NCBI RefSeq assembly: GCF_013386825.1
Contig: NZ_JACARC010000027.1
Coordinates: 124,001-188,000 of the forward strand
Direction: 5' to 3'
DNA length: 64,000 nt
From: Pseudomonas sp. IPO3778
GTDB lineage: Bacteria; Pseudomonadota; Gammaproteobacteria; Pseudomonadales; Pseudomonadaceae
Part shown: in pieces, positions 46,181 to 53,662 of the stretch
Position numbering within the stretch: the first letter of the stretch is position 1
Layout: each line of letters begins with the position of its first letter
Notes under the pieces: model-generated
Told to the model about the DNA's origin: nothing
Seen by the model: the letters and a program-made list of their open reading frames with translations, nothing else
Database searches by the model: none
Program-made: the position numbers and the translations under genes

Positions 46181-47200
46181 ATGAATCTATCCCCCCTCAA
46201 TCGTCGCCGGTTCGAGCGCTTCAAGGCCAACAAACGTGGCTGGTGGTCGCTGTGGCTGTTCCTGATCCTGTTCGGCCTGAGCCTGGGCGCCGAGTTGATT
46301 GCCAACGACAAACCGCTGGCGGTGCACTACGACGGCGACTGGTATTTCCCGGCTCTCAAGCGCTACCCCGAGACCACCTTCGGCGGCGAATTCCCGCTGG
46401 AAGCCAACTACAAAAGCCCCTACATCCAGGAGCTGCTCAAGGCCAAGGACGCCTGGACCTTGTGGGCACCGATCCCGTTCAGCTACCAGAGCATCAACTA
46501 CGACCTGAAGGTTCCGGCGCCGGCACCGCCGTCACGGGACAACCTGCTGGGCACCGATGACCAGGGCCGCGATGTGCTGGCACGGGTGATCTACGGCTTC
46601 CGGATTTCCGTGCTGTTTGCCCTGACGCTGACGGTACTCAGCTCGATCATCGGCGTGATCGCCGGCGCCTTGCAGGGTTTCTACGGCGGCTGGGTCGACC
46701 TGGCCGGCCAGCGGTTCCTGGAAATCTGGTCCGGCTTGCCGGTGCTGTACCTGCTGATCATCCTCGCCAGTTTCGTGCAGCCCAATTTCTGGTGGCTGCT
46801 GGGGATCATGCTGCTGTTCTCCTGGATGAGCCTGGTGGACGTGGTGCGCGCCGAGTTCCTGCGCGGGCGTAACCTGGAATACGTGCGGGCGGCCCGGGCG
46901 CTGGGGATGCAGAACGGCGCGATCATGTTCCGCCATATCCTGCCCAACGCCATGGTCTCCACCATGACCTTCATGCCCTTCATCCTCACCGGTGCCATCG
47001 GCACCCTCACCGCCCTGGACTTCCTGGGCTTTGGCCTGCCCGCCGGTTCGCCATCCCTGGGTGAACTGGTGGCCCAGGGCAAATCCAACCTGCAAGCGCC
47101 GTGGCTGGGCATCAGTGCCTTTGCCGTGCTGGCGATCATGTTGAGTTTGCTGGTGTTTATCGGCGAGTCCGCTCGCGATGCCTTCGACCCGAGGAAATGA
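46181..47200 (+). CDS. yejE: Peptide/microcin C-type ABC transporter permease YejE
   Basis: The 339-residue permease has the YejE opening LNRRRFERFKANKRGWWSLWLFLILFGLSLGAELIAND, a periplasmic insert with YKSPYIQELL, and the DppC-like GTDDQGRDVLARVIYGFRIS. Its start is 1 bp after the yejB stop and its stop abuts the yejF start. Confidence 0.95.
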   Translation: MNLSPLNRRRFERFKANKRGWWSLWLFLILFGLSLGAELIANDKPLAVHYDGDWYFPALKRYPETTFGGEFPLEANYKSPYIQELLKAKDAWTLWAPIPFSYQSINYDLKVPAPAPPSRDNLLGTDDQGRDVLARVIYGFRISVLFALTLTVLSSIIGVIAGALQGFYGGWVDLAGQRFLEIWSGLPVLYLLIILASFVQPNFWWLLGIMLLFSWMSLVDVVRAEFLRGRNLEYVRAARALGMQNGAIMFRHILPNAMVSTMTFMPFILTGAIGTLTALDFLGFGLPAGSPSLGELVAQGKSNLQAPWLGISAFAVLAIMLSLLVFIGESARDAFDPRK

Positions 47201-47201
47201 G

Positions 47202-48815
47202 ATGAATCAGGACAATCTGATCGAAGTCCGCGACCTCTCTGTCGAGTTCGTCGTAGGCAACAGCCACCAGCGGGTGGTGAACAACGTCAGCTTCGATATC
47301 AAGCGCGGCGAAACCCTGGCGCTGGTGGGCGAAAGCGGCTCCGGCAAGTCGGTGACGGCGCACTCGATCCTGCGCCTGCTGCCCTACCCGCTGGCCCGTC
47401 ACCCTTCCGGGACCATCCAGTACGCCAATAACGATTTGCTGACGATGAAAGAAAAAACCATCCGGCATATTCGCGGCAACCGGGTGGCGATGATTTTCCA
47501 GGAGCCGATGACCTCGCTGAACCCGCTGCACTCCATCGAGAAGCAGATCAACGAAGTGCTCGGCCTGCACAAGGGGCTGACCGGCAAAATCGCCACCCAG
47601 CGCACCCTGGAGTTGCTGGAACTGGTGGGCATCCCCGAGCCCCACAAGCGCCTCAAGGCCCTGCCTCACGAACTGTCCGGCGGCCAGCGCCAGCGGGTGA
47701 TGATCGCCATGGCCCTGGCCAATGAGCCTGAACTGCTGATTGCAGACGAGCCGACCACGGCGCTCGATGTCACCGTACAGTTGAAAATTCTGGAGTTGCT
47801 CAAGGAATTGCAGGCGCGCCTGGGCATGGCCTTGCTGCTGATCAGCCACGACTTGAACCTGGTCAGGCGCATTGCCCACCGGGTCTGTGTGATGCAAAAA
47901 GGCTGCATCGTCGAGCAGGCCGAGTGCGAAACCCTGTTCCAGTCACCCCAACATCCGTACACCCAGGAACTGCTGGCGGCCGAGCCCAGCGGCGGGCCTG
48001 CCACCAATGCAATCGGTCCGCCGTTGCTGGAAGTCGAGGACCTGAAGGTCTGGTTCCCGATCAAGAAAGGCTTCTTGCGCAACACCATCGATTACGTCAA
48101 GGCCGTGGATGGCATCAACTTCAGCCTGCCCCAAGGCCAGACACTGGGCATTGTTGGTGAAAGCGGCTCGGGCAAATCCACCCTGGGCCTGGCGATTTTG
48201 CGGCTGATTGCCAGCAAGGGCGGCATCCGCTTTGAAGGCCATCAGATGGATAAGCTGAGCCAGCAACAGGTGCGCCCGCTGCGCCGGGAAATGCAGGTGG
48301 TGTTCCAGGACCCGTTCGGCAGCCTGAGCCCGCGCATGTGCGTGAGCGAGATCGTCGGCGAAGGCCTGCGCATCCACAAGATGGGCACTGCGGCCGAACA
48401 GGAAGCGGCGATTATTGCCGCGCTCAAGGAAGTGGGCCTGGACCCGGAGGCCCGCAATCGCTACCCCCACGAATTCTCCGGCGGCCAACGCCAGCGCATC
48501 GCCATCGCCCGGGCTTTGGTGCTCAAGCCCCGGCTGATATTGCTGGATGAACCGACCTCGGCCCTCGACCGCACCGTGCAGCGCCAGGTGGTGGAGCTGC
48601 TGCGCAACCTGCAGACCAAGTACAACCTGACCTACCTGTTCATCAGCCACGACCTGGCAGTGGTCAAGGCCTTGAGTCACCAGTTGATGGTGGTCAAGCA
48701 TGGGCAAGCAGTGGAACAAGGGGATGCACCGGCGATCTTCGCCAACCCCCAGCATGCCTATACGCGGCAATTGCTGGAGGCAGCGTTTCTGGTGCCCAGC
48801 CCTGATCCGGCCTGA
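47202..48815 (+). CDS. yejF: Peptide/microcin C-type ABC transporter ATP-binding protein YejF (double ATPase)
   Basis: From [16 protein letters not shown] the product has 537 residues; the frame opens earlier, inside yejE. It contains two full ABC domains: GESGSGKSV with LSGGQRQR and [10 protein letters not shown] in the first half, GESGSGKST with FSGGQRQR and [10 protein letters not shown] in the second. A fused ATPase pair is the YejF hallmark. Last gene of the operon; it converges on the SDR gene with 7 bp between stops. Confidence 0.95.
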   Translation: MNQDNLIEVRDLSVEFVVGNSHQRVVNNVSFDIKRGETLALVGESGSGKSVTAHSILRLLPYPLARHPSGTIQYANNDLLTMKEKTIRHIRGNRVAMIFQEPMTSLNPLHSIEKQINEVLGLHKGLTGKIATQRTLELLELVGIPEPHKRLKALPHELSGGQRQRVMIAMALANEPELLIADEPTTALDVTVQLKILELLKELQARLGMALLLISHDLNLVRRIAHRVCVMQKGCIVEQAECETLFQSPQHPYTQELLAAEPSGGPATNAIGPPLLEVEDLKVWFPIKKGFLRNTIDYVKAVDGINFSLPQGQTLGIVGESGSGKSTLGLAILRLIASKGGIRFEGHQMDKLSQQQVRPLRREMQVVFQDPFGSLSPRMCVSEIVGEGLRIHKMGTAAEQEAAIIAALKEVGLDPEARNRYPHEFSGGQRQRIAIARALVLKPRLILLDEPTSALDRTVQRQVVELLRNLQTKYNLTYLFISHDLAVVKALSHQLMVVKHGQAVEQGDAPAIFANPQHAYTRQLLEAAFLVPSPDPA

Positions 48816-48822
48816 CGGACGC

Positions 48823-49668
48823 TTAAAAATCGGTTGAGGCCGACAACTCACGCCAGGCGTCGGTCTCTTCCTTGACGTAAGCCAGCTTGCCCTCAATCGC
48901 CTGCAACGTATCAGTGCCCAGTGCCAGGCGCATGGGCGGGTGCGGCGCTTCTACCAATTTGATCATGGCCACTGCCAGTAGCTCCGGGTTACCCGGTTGC
49001 TGCTGGTTGTAGACCTTGGCCAGCTTGCGCACCTCCCCAGAGGTGGCGGCGTAGTCTTCAATGACCAGGGGCGACTCCACCAGGGAGTTACCGTCCAGGA
49101 AGTCGGTACGGAAGTATCCCGGCTCCACCACGGTGACCTTGACGCCCAAGGGGGCGAGTTCTGCGTGCAGCGCCTCACTCAAACCCTCGACGGCAAACTT
49201 GGTCGAGCAATAGGTGCCAAATCCAGCACCGGAGCGGAAGCCGCCCACCGACGAGATATTGATCACATGCCCACTGCGCGCCTGGCGCATGAACGGCAAT
49301 ACACCCCGCGTGACGTTAAGCAGGCCGAACACGTTGGTTTCATACAGCCGACGAATCTCATCGGCAGACGCCTCCTCCACCGCACCCAACAAGCCGAAAC
49401 CGGCGTTATTGACCAGCACATCGATACGCCCGAAGTGCTCGACTGCGGCGCGGGCCACGTCAGCGGCCTGGGATTCATGGGTCACATCCAGTTGCACCGC
49501 CAGCAAGCCGGGCTGCTCGCCAAATCGTTCAATCACCGCTTGAGCATTGCGGGCCGTCGCCACTACCGCGTCGCCGTGGGCCAGCGCCGCCGCGACGATT
49601 TTTGCGCCGATGCCCCGGGAAGCCCCGGTCACCAGCCAAACACGCTTGAAGGAATGTGCCGTTGTCAT
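48823..49668 (-). CDS. Short-chain dehydrogenase/reductase family oxidoreductase
   Basis: From MTTAHSFKRVWLVTG (49668) the product has 281 residues; the frame extends to 49794 but overlaps the divergent LysR start. It shows the classical SDR order: TGASRGIG cofactor motif near residue 15, NNAGFG, the Ser in INISSVGGFRSG and YCSTK (YxxxK). It is divergent from a LysR regulator gene, a common arrangement in which the LysR controls the SDR. Substrate unknown. Confidence 0.9.
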   Translation of the reverse strand: MTTAHSFKRVWLVTGASRGIGAKIVAAALAHGDAVVATARNAQAVIERFGEQPGLLAVQLDVTHESQAADVARAAVEHFGRIDVLVNNAGFGLLGAVEEASADEIRRLYETNVFGLLNVTRGVLPFMRQARSGHVINISSVGGFRSGAGFGTYCSTKFAVEGLSEALHAELAPLGVKVTVVEPGYFRTDFLDGNSLVESPLVIEDYAATSGEVRKLAKVYNQQQPGNPELLAVAMIKLVEAPHPPMRLALGTDTLQAIEGKLAYVKEETDAWRELSASTDF

Positions 49669-49749
49669 GATCCGTACCTGATGGAGTGAAAGTGAGGTAA
49701 AGGTACGCCTCCGCATTAGCCTGAAAAACCCGCTCGTGCTACAAGCACT

Positions 49750-49766
49750 ATGAATCTGAATTTCAT
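49750..49766. promoter_or_regulatory. Candidate LysR operator
   Basis: ATGAA-N7-TTCAT is an interrupted palindrome with T-N11-A character between the divergent SDR and LysR starts, just before the LysR ATG at 49779. Confidence 0.35.
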
Positions 49767-49778
49767 AATGGAAATCCG

Positions 49779-50711
49779 ATGAACCTTGATCCATTCAATG
49801 GCTTGACCGAATTTCTCGCCGTCGCCGAACTGAAGAGCTTCACCCAGGCCGCCGCACGCCTTGGGGTTACGCCGACGGCCGTCAGCCACGCAATAAAAAC
49901 CCTGGAGACGCGCACGGGCGTGGTGTTGTTCCAGCGCACCACACGGCGGGTGGCGCTGACCGAAGCCGGGATGACGCTTTACGCCCGCTTGCGCCCCGCC
50001 GCCGGGGAAATCGACGACGCCCTGGCAGCCCTCAGCGGCTACCGTGACCGGCCCATGGGCACCCTGCGCCTCACAGTGCCGCGCCTGTCCGGCAAGCTGC
50101 TGATCGAGCCATTGATCCCACGCTTTCGCGAGGCATTTCCGGATGTAGTGCTGGATATTTCCCTGGATGATGCTGCCGTGGATCTGGTGACCCAGGGCTT
50201 CGATGCCGGGATTCGGCTGGGGGAATCCATCGACAAAGACATGGTCGCCGTGCGCCTCACGCCGGACTTGAACTGGTCGGTGGTGGGTGCTCCCGCCTAC
50301 TTCGCCAAGGCTGGCACCCCGGCGACGCCCGAGGCGCTGACCGGCCATCAAACCATCGGCTATCGCTTCCTCACCGCCGGCACCGCGCACCGTTGGGAAT
50401 TCGCGCGGGCGGGCCGAGTGTTCACGGTCGGCGTTCAGGGCGGGCTGATCGTCAATGATCGCAACCTGATGATCGCCGCCGCCCGGGCCGGCCAGGGCCT
50501 GGCCTATGTGAGTGACTTTGAGGTGGTGGATGACCTGGCATCGGGCGCCCTGGTGCAGGTCCTGCAATCTTTTGTGCCACCCAGCAGCGGGCTGTACCTG
50601 TATTTTCCCTCCCGTACCCAGAACCAGCCGAAACTGCGGGCCTTTATCGATTTGGCGACCGCCTGGGTCGCCTCGAGACCGCCCGGGATCCAGGCCGCCC
50701 GTTCCTGGTAG
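49779..50711 (+). CDS. LysR family transcriptional regulator
   Basis: The 310-residue protein has the N-terminal winged helix-turn-helix (FLAVAELKSFTQAAARLGVTPTAVSHAIKTLETRTGVVLFQRTTRRVALTEAG) and a periplasmic-binding-like effector domain (GTLRLTVPRLSGKLLIEPLIPRFREAFPDVVLDISLDD). The last few codons overlap the FecR remnant in another frame, so the extreme C-terminus (PPGIQAARSW) may come from the joined DNA. Confidence 0.93.
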   Translation: MNLDPFNGLTEFLAVAELKSFTQAAARLGVTPTAVSHAIKTLETRTGVVLFQRTTRRVALTEAGMTLYARLRPAAGEIDDALAALSGYRDRPMGTLRLTVPRLSGKLLIEPLIPRFREAFPDVVLDISLDDAAVDLVTQGFDAGIRLGESIDKDMVAVRLTPDLNWSVVGAPAYFAKAGTPATPEALTGHQTIGYRFLTAGTAHRWEFARAGRVFTVGVQGGLIVNDRNLMIAAARAGQGLAYVSDFEVVDDLASGALVQVLQSFVPPSSGLYLYFPSRTQNQPKLRAFIDLATAWVASRPPGIQAARSW

Positions 50712-50962
50712 ACACCGAACAGGGCCGCCTGCGGGCGCTGGGCACCCGGTTCAGCGTGTTGCAGGACGGCGACAGCACGCTGCTCAATGTGTTTGAAGGG
50801 TGAGTCGAAGTGCGCACCGCCGCGAGCCATCAGGTGCAAATCACCGAGGCCGGGCAACAAGTGTTTTTCACCCGTGACGGGTTCACTGCCCGCTTACCGG
50901 CGTCCGCCACCCGCGAAGCCTGGGGCCGTGGCGTGTTGCTGGCGGACAACCTCCCGCTATAA
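50693..50962 (+). pseudogene. FecR-type anti-sigma regulator, C-terminal remnant
   Basis: The frame reads GRPFLVDTEQGRLRALGTRFSVLQDGDSTLLNVFEG, a TGA at 50801, then VEVRTAASHQVQITEAGQQVFF and ATREAWGRGVLLADNLPL before the final stop. These are the conserved FecR C-terminal elements (ALGTRFSV, VFEGxVEV, W-x-RG-x-LLAD). The N-terminal part is lost, and it starts inside the LysR 3' end. FecR genes usually precede a TonB-dependent receptor gene; a fragment of one lies at 53352. Confidence 0.85.
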
Positions 50963-51278
50963 GACTAGCGAACGAAAAACCTTGGAAGAAACTTAGTATA
51001 GGCAGACCGAAATGGTACGAACTCGAAAAGTCGAACGCGATTTAAACACGGATGAAAACTTTGAATTTAACTACATCAAGGACAATAGCCCTGTAAGTGG
51101 GATTGTTCTTAAAGAAAACTCCTACATACACCTATAACTTTCAAAAACAAAACAACATCAAAAAAAGACTCGGTGCCATTGGGTAACTGTATAAAACGAC
51201 TAGCCTATCAATCCACTCCTTATCTTATCTGCCGTATCTATTGATTTATCACTCCATTATTCCCCATACTCCGACGAG
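50963..51278. other. AT-rich start of inserted toxin region
   Basis: Clearly AT-richer than the flanking genes. A 41-codon frame (51012-51137, starting MVRTRKVERDLN and ending KENSYIHL) could be a stub of an immunity or unrelated gene. Nothing else recognisable. Confidence 0.4.
51012..51137 (+). CDS. Small hypothetical ORF in inserted region
   Basis: 41 residues, acidic and Asn-rich, in AT-rich DNA just after the FecR remnant. No good ribosome site and no recognised domain. It may be a gene fragment. Confidence 0.2.
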   Translation: MVRTRKVERDLNTDENFEFNYIKDNSPVSGIVLKENSYIHL

Positions 51279-51645
51279 GTGATGATAAACACATTATCAG
51301 GGATAAAGGCTGAAACGCGTAAAGGGGCGATAGGCTCACAAGAAACACCTGCCCCAGCGCCGTCACCTCGCTCTGATACTCATTCTCCAAGGGGTCTTAA
51401 ACCGAGGAGATCATACGAGAATCCTGGGAATCTGATTTCAACACAAACCAAGTCTGAGATGTCCGGGTCGCAGATTAATCGCCTCACGAAAGATATGGAA
51501 AAAAAATGGCTTCGATCCAAATCATCCCGTTGATGTCTGGAGGAATCCCGGCACGGAGCGACTGGAAACTCAGGACGGACACCATCGGGCGGCGGCAGCA
51601 AAAAAAGCGGGTATTGAAAAGATTCCGGTCGACATTTGGGAGTGA
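51279..51645 (+). pseudogene. Polymorphic toxin C-terminal fragment, ParB-like domain, frameshifted
   Basis: The first frame reads PRRSYENPGNL...MSGSQINRLTKDMEK, then breaks at a run of eight A (51499-51506). Removing one A joins it to NGFDPNHPVDVWRNPGTERLETQDGHHRAAAAKKAGIEKIPVDIWE, ending at TGA 51643-51645. The restored domain has the ParB/sulfiredoxin-like DGHHR motif seen in toxin tails. The N-terminal delivery part is missing. The next gene starts 4 bp downstream, as an immunity gene would. Confidence 0.75.
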
Positions 51646-51649
51646 TGTA

Positions 51650-51976
51650 ATGACTAAAAAATATAAAGCTGCGTTTATAGTCCCTATCCGGGCCAGCAGG
51701 ATGCTCGGAGAGGATGGTTGGGAGTTTGAAAGCTCTGTGCGTCTATCAAAAAATATTGGCGATGACTTAATAGAAACCCTGAGGCTTACGTTTCTAGAAG
51801 AGTATTCCGGGATAAGGAAATATGCAGGCGAAGGCATAGGGATGTCTATAGTGTTCGACGATAACCAAGAGGTGGAAATGATTTATTTTCAGTTGTCGGA
51901 CGGGGCATTAGCATCGCTGTCCGAGATATGCCAACGCATTGATGTCTCGTCTGAGGCAGAGATTTTCGTGCCTTGA
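51650..51976 (+). CDS. Small protein, likely immunity to ParB-like toxin
   Basis: The 108-residue product starts MTKKYKAAFIVPIRASRML after a GGGAG site overlapping the toxin end. No signal peptide; cytoplasmic, acidic, with no domain I recognise. Its position immediately after a toxin tail is the usual place of a cognate immunity gene; that role is inferred from position only. Confidence 0.6.
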   Translation: MTKKYKAAFIVPIRASRMLGEDGWEFESSVRLSKNIGDDLIETLRLTFLEEYSGIRKYAGEGIGMSIVFDDNQEVEMIYFQLSDGALASLSEICQRIDVSSEAEIFVP

Positions 51977-52060
51977 AAAAGCCAATATTTTTGGCTGACT
52001 CTAAAGGGTATAAGCTGCGCGGAATGAATTACCGGGTCGCTGACATTGGGTAGGTGTCGT

Positions 52061-52313
52061 TTGGACAAGGTATTTTCTAGATTCCTAAAAAGTTTGGTGG
52101 CCCAGTTGATCGTCAGGAAGTGCCAGCGTCGAGTATCGAGCGTTATAGGGGGAAACTGCCCAATCAGCTTCTGGAATATTGGGCTGAGCACGGCTGGTGC
52201 GGATACGGTGATGGAATTTTCTGGATAGTTAATCCTCAAGAGCACGAAGGAGTAGTTGCATCTTGGCTTGAAGGGACAATCCTTGAAGAACGTGACACGT
52301 ACCACTTAATTGC
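52061..52313 (+). repeat. Direct repeat of GAD-like immunity 5' region, copy 1
   Basis: Similar at DNA and protein level to 52654-52912. Loss of one A near 52091 shifts the frame between FSRFLK and FGGPVDRQEVP. Confidence 0.7.
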
Positions 52314-52641
52314 TCCAGCCACACGAGCCAGAAAGGATTTACAAGATAAATTACAAGGACGGTTTAACGAAGAGTTTTTACAAACTCTGACCCCCAAAGA
52401 TGCGAGAGTAGAGAGTCTAAAAAAAGCTAAAGAAACGATGTCAAACCTTGCTGGCCTGCATAACCCCGACTTGAGCGCTGGCGGCAAGGACATTATTGCA
52501 GACTTTGGTGACAGACAGGTGAATTCAAGCATTGGTCCACAGTGGAAAAATAAAATAGAAAACCTGAAAAGTGTAGCTGAAAACATATCAAAACCAATGA
52601 GAGAATCAACCTTCCTCAATGTAAGGCTCCATAAGTATTAA
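52120..52641 (+). CDS. Hybrid: GAD-like immunity N-terminus fused to HxxD nuclease-like (Ntox15/Tde-type) toxin
   Basis: Residues 1-65 (SIERYRGKLPNQLLEYWAEHGWCGYGDGIFW...YHLIA) nearly copy the immunity protein encoded next. After YHLIA the sequence changes to a helical linker and a domain with LAGLHNPDLSAGGKDIIADFGD and VNSSIGPQWKNKIENL, resembling the Ntox15 family of T6SS DNases, with H114-x-x-D117 as the HxxD motif. The true N-terminus (TTG at 52061) is one frame off because of an A-run deletion, so expression is uncertain; the GTG at 52120 could be used. The immunity gene follows 12 bp downstream. Confidence 0.7.
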   Translation: MPASSIERYRGKLPNQLLEYWAEHGWCGYGDGIFWIVNPQEHEGVVASWLEGTILEERDTYHLIAPATRARKDLQDKLQGRFNEEFLQTLTPKDARVESLKKAKETMSNLAGLHNPDLSAGGKDIIADFGDRQVNSSIGPQWKNKIENLKSVAENISKPMRESTFLNVRLHKY

Positions 52642-52653
52642 AGGTGATGAATA

Positions 52654-53271
52654 ATGGATGAAGTATTTTCAATTTTTTTAGAAGAGTTCGGCAATATCAT
52701 TGACCGACAGGAAGTGCCACCGTCAAGTATCGAGCGATATAAAGGCAAATTGCCCAATCAACTTTTTGAGTATTGGGCTGAACATGGCTGGTGCGGTTAC
52801 GGCGATGGCATCTTCTGGTTAGTGAACCCGCAAGAGTACGAGGGGGTGATAGGGGCTTGGCTTGAAGGAACGAAATTTGAAGCCTTTGATACCTACCATC
52901 TGATTGCCCGTAGTGCCTTTGGCGATCTGTATCTTTGGGGTGAAAAAACGGGGGCGTCCCTTAAAATAACTAGTATCCTTTCTCGCTATACAACACATTC
53001 ATCTATATATACAGGGGAGCAAATGGACAAAGGGCTCCGCTCTTTTCTACTATCCAGAAATTTTGACTCTAACGATTATGGCGATCTGTTCAAACCAGCG
53101 AAGAGAAAGCTGGGGGTTTTGCGTCATGACGAGATGTATGGCTTTGTTCCAGCGTTTATGTTGGGCGGGTCAGACACCCTTGGTCATCTTGAAAAAGTAA
53201 AAGCAGTGGAGCATTTGATACTGCTTTCACAGATTACAGAGCTTCAGCCTTACAGTTTTTCAGACCTTTAA
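52654..53271 (+). CDS. GAD-like/DUF1851 domain protein, likely Tdi-type immunity protein
   Basis: The 205-residue protein has the GAD-like domain in the first about 100 residues (SSIERYKGKLPNQLFEYWAEHGWCGYGDGIFWLVNP) and DUF1851 in the C-terminal half (YGFVPAFMLGGSDTLGHLEKVKAVEHLILLSQI). This architecture is that of immunity proteins paired with Tde-type DNase effectors. It directly follows the HxxD toxin fragment, which supports cognate pairing. Intact, cytoplasmic, low-GC codon use. Confidence 0.85.
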   Translation: MDEVFSIFLEEFGNIIDRQEVPPSSIERYKGKLPNQLFEYWAEHGWCGYGDGIFWLVNPQEYEGVIGAWLEGTKFEAFDTYHLIARSAFGDLYLWGEKTGASLKITSILSRYTTHSSIYTGEQMDKGLRSFLLSRNFDSNDYGDLFKPAKRKLGVLRHDEMYGFVPAFMLGGSDTLGHLEKVKAVEHLILLSQITELQPYSFSDL

Positions 53272-53351
53272 GACAAGGGTATCAATACCAACTCGCAAGG
53301 GAGGTGGTGACTTATCTGGCATGATGGGTAAATTGACGAATGTACTTTGTT

Positions 53352-53465
53352 ATGGTCATCACCCGCCAGCAAATGGACGACCAAGGTTCCAACAGCATCG
53401 CCGACACCCTGCGCCGCGCGCCCGGTGTGAGCGTGCAGAACTACGACAGCGAACGCTGGGAGTTT
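53352..53465 (+). pseudogene. TonB-dependent siderophore receptor, plug-domain fragment
   Basis: VITRQQMDDQGSNSIADTLRRAPGVSVQNYDSERWEF is the start of the plug domain of FpvA/FecA-type receptors. The sequence breaks off right after ERWEF, where SRGF should follow. Signal peptide, signalling domain and barrel are absent. It lies on the same strand downstream of the FecR remnant, as expected of one former fecR-receptor locus. Confidence 0.82.
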
Positions 53466-53662
53466 CCAGCCCCTGCAATTGGCGACCCGCTGGGACTTTT
53501 GAGTGAGCCACGGCAACGCCGTCGTGGCCCCCACCACGGCGGTTGATTGAAACTACACGGCATCAGGAAGGTACCTCTTTTGTCGCCCCCCAGGGGCGCG
53601 GGACGATGCAGGTTCTGGCCGCGCGAAGACTCTCGGGCGGCCTCACACCGAGCACGACTGCC

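Noticed and set aside
44944-46311. 455-codon minus-strand frame opposite yejB
   Set aside because: Low-complexity His/Asp/Gln/Arg-rich translation, antisense to a well-supported permease gene.
52061-52912. Direct repeats flanking the toxin cassette considered as mobile-element ends
   Set aside because: They are duplicated coding sequence of the GAD-like immunity domain, not terminal repeats; no transposase or integrase is present.
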